A stretch of 64,000 nucleotides of DNA from Galbula dea (lineage: Eukaryota; Chordata; Aves; Piciformes; Galbulidae): contig VWZX01008606.1 in the NCBI GenBank assembly GCA_013399015.1, positions 124,001 to 188,000 of the forward strand. The letters run 5' to 3'. The translations under genes were made by a program, and so were the position numbers. The notes beneath the pieces are model-generated. The model did no database searches and was not told the origin of the DNA. It was given only the letters and a program-made list of their open reading frames with translations. Positions 63,007-64,000 of this stretch are shown one piece after another (position 1 is the stretch's first letter; every line of letters begins with the position of its first letter).

Positions 63007-64000
63007 CATTTGCTGATGAATGTCAATATCTGCATGTATAGAGTGCAGGGAGGCTTTTGATCTGAGAACTGACATCTCTGCTTAGTCAGTCTAACTCATT
63101 GCCTGGTGCTGTCCTCACCAGACAGATGTTTCAGCATTGTTTACATGTAACTTAGTCTAGGAAAGCTGATGGGTATGTTTTCAGCAAGCTGAATTCTGCT
63201 TGGATTAGCTTTGGGATGACTAACATTTACTTGAGGAAAAATGGTGGTTCAGAAAGTTCAGTCTTCACTGCTGTTTCCTTTGGTAGCCATTGTGGTTTCT
63301 ATGTAGGCATTCTAAATTTAATATTTGTTATTTTTTGAGAAGATGTTCTGGGTTTCCAAAATGTTCTCTTTGGATAGGTGATCTCTGCCTAACCCTTCCT
63401 TTCAGAACATGACTGATCTTCATTCAGTAGCTTCAACTGATTTATTGTCTGCCCTTCTGTCCCTTCATTTTCCAGCTGTTTTTAAACTTTTGTACTTTTA
63501 GTACCCAAAAAGGTCTGTGACAAACAATCCTGCAAGGAACTTGCATATGGCCTCAAAACAGCTGCTTGAAGCTTCTGATTTTACTACATGCTTACTGGTT
63601 TTTATTTTTTTTTTTTTGTAGTGGAAGAAACTAAGCAGTTGTTTCCTTTTCACCTTCTCTGTGGCATTTCATAATATGCAAAAGCATAAAGAAAATCCCT
63701 GCAGATACTTAGGATTACTGAGATGGATTTTTAATTAAAAATTCAGAGACAGTGTCTTGAATATCTTGATCTTTATATGTGAACTTCTTGCAGGTTTTAT
63801 TCCCAGGAATCCTTGTAAAGTTGTACAAAACCCAAAATCTTTTGATGCAAGTTTTATGTTTAGCAGTGATACCTTGTGTTTGTTTTTAAAATGGTGATTT
63901 CTTATTTTCAGCAAGGAGTTTTGCAAAGGAATTGGCAGTGTAGTGCTGAGGACCTTAGACATCCAGGATGTTCCTCCTGTGTAGGGTGGATCTTTGGCTC

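Larger units (their letters stand above)
23004..64000 (+). other. ZNF804A: ZNF804A intron 1, 5' part (acceptor not in window)
   Basis: The intron starts with the donor 'gtaatg' at 23004. I looked for an exon encoding the family's C2H2 segment (cysteine pair, then histidines, in a lysine-rich helical context) and found none, so at least 41 kb of intron lies here. This fits the very long first introns of ZNF804A genes. The donor departs from the consensus at +4 and +6 (GTAATG against GTAAGT) and follows TG rather than AG. It may therefore be a moderate-strength site. Confidence 0.85.

Noticed and set aside
23004..64000. ZNF804A exon 2 (C2H2 finger exon)
   Set aside because: I looked for the cysteine pair and histidine pattern after an AG acceptor and found no candidate, so it most likely lies beyond the window.
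1..64000. CRISPR arrays, operons, tRNA, rRNA or microRNA genes
   Set aside because: No regularly spaced repeats, cloverleaf-like sequences or rRNA segments were recognised. MicroRNA hairpins cannot be excluded by eye but none stood out.

Overview
The window looks like avian nuclear DNA. It is AT-rich and CpG-poor, with one GC-rich island. Its dispersed repeats are almost all 5'-truncated CR1 retroposons ending in the avian CR1 tail (a variant of 'ccaaccttaatgattctatgattct'), plus two solo LTRs of avian endogenous retrovirus type. I saw no Alu, L1 or B-type SINE. The species cannot be fixed from this.

The only gene I can support is the start of ZNF804A on the + strand. Coding exon 1 (22893-23003, 37 codons) sits at the downstream part of a CpG island (about 21650-23500), behind a plausible CCAAT/TATA/Inr-like core promoter (about 22598-22670). 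The exon ends at a phase-0 GT donor (23004). I could not find exon 2, which in this family carries the C2H2 zinc finger, so everything from 23004 to 64000 is read as the 5' part of a long first intron. Bases 1 to about 21650 are intergenic, with no supportable gene.

Layout: 1-21650 is a gene-free flank with three CR1 fragments, short tandem duplications and a strongly A+C-skewed block. 21650-23500 is the island, promoter and exon 1. 23500-47800 is intron with two antisense solo LTRs (about 27.0-27.9 kb and 34.2-34.9 kb), two CR1 copies and AT-rich single-copy DNA that may include conserved non-coding elements. 47800-63010 is a CR1-dense part of the intron with eight copies, seven of them in sense orientation. 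Two of these (56.5 and 58.0 kb) share about 70 bp of non-CR1 sequence just past the CR1 end, the most unusual pattern I found.

I found no operon, CRISPR array, RNA gene or new multi-gene system. The remaining open reading frames lie in repeats, in GC-rich island sequence, or are short with no recognisable domain.
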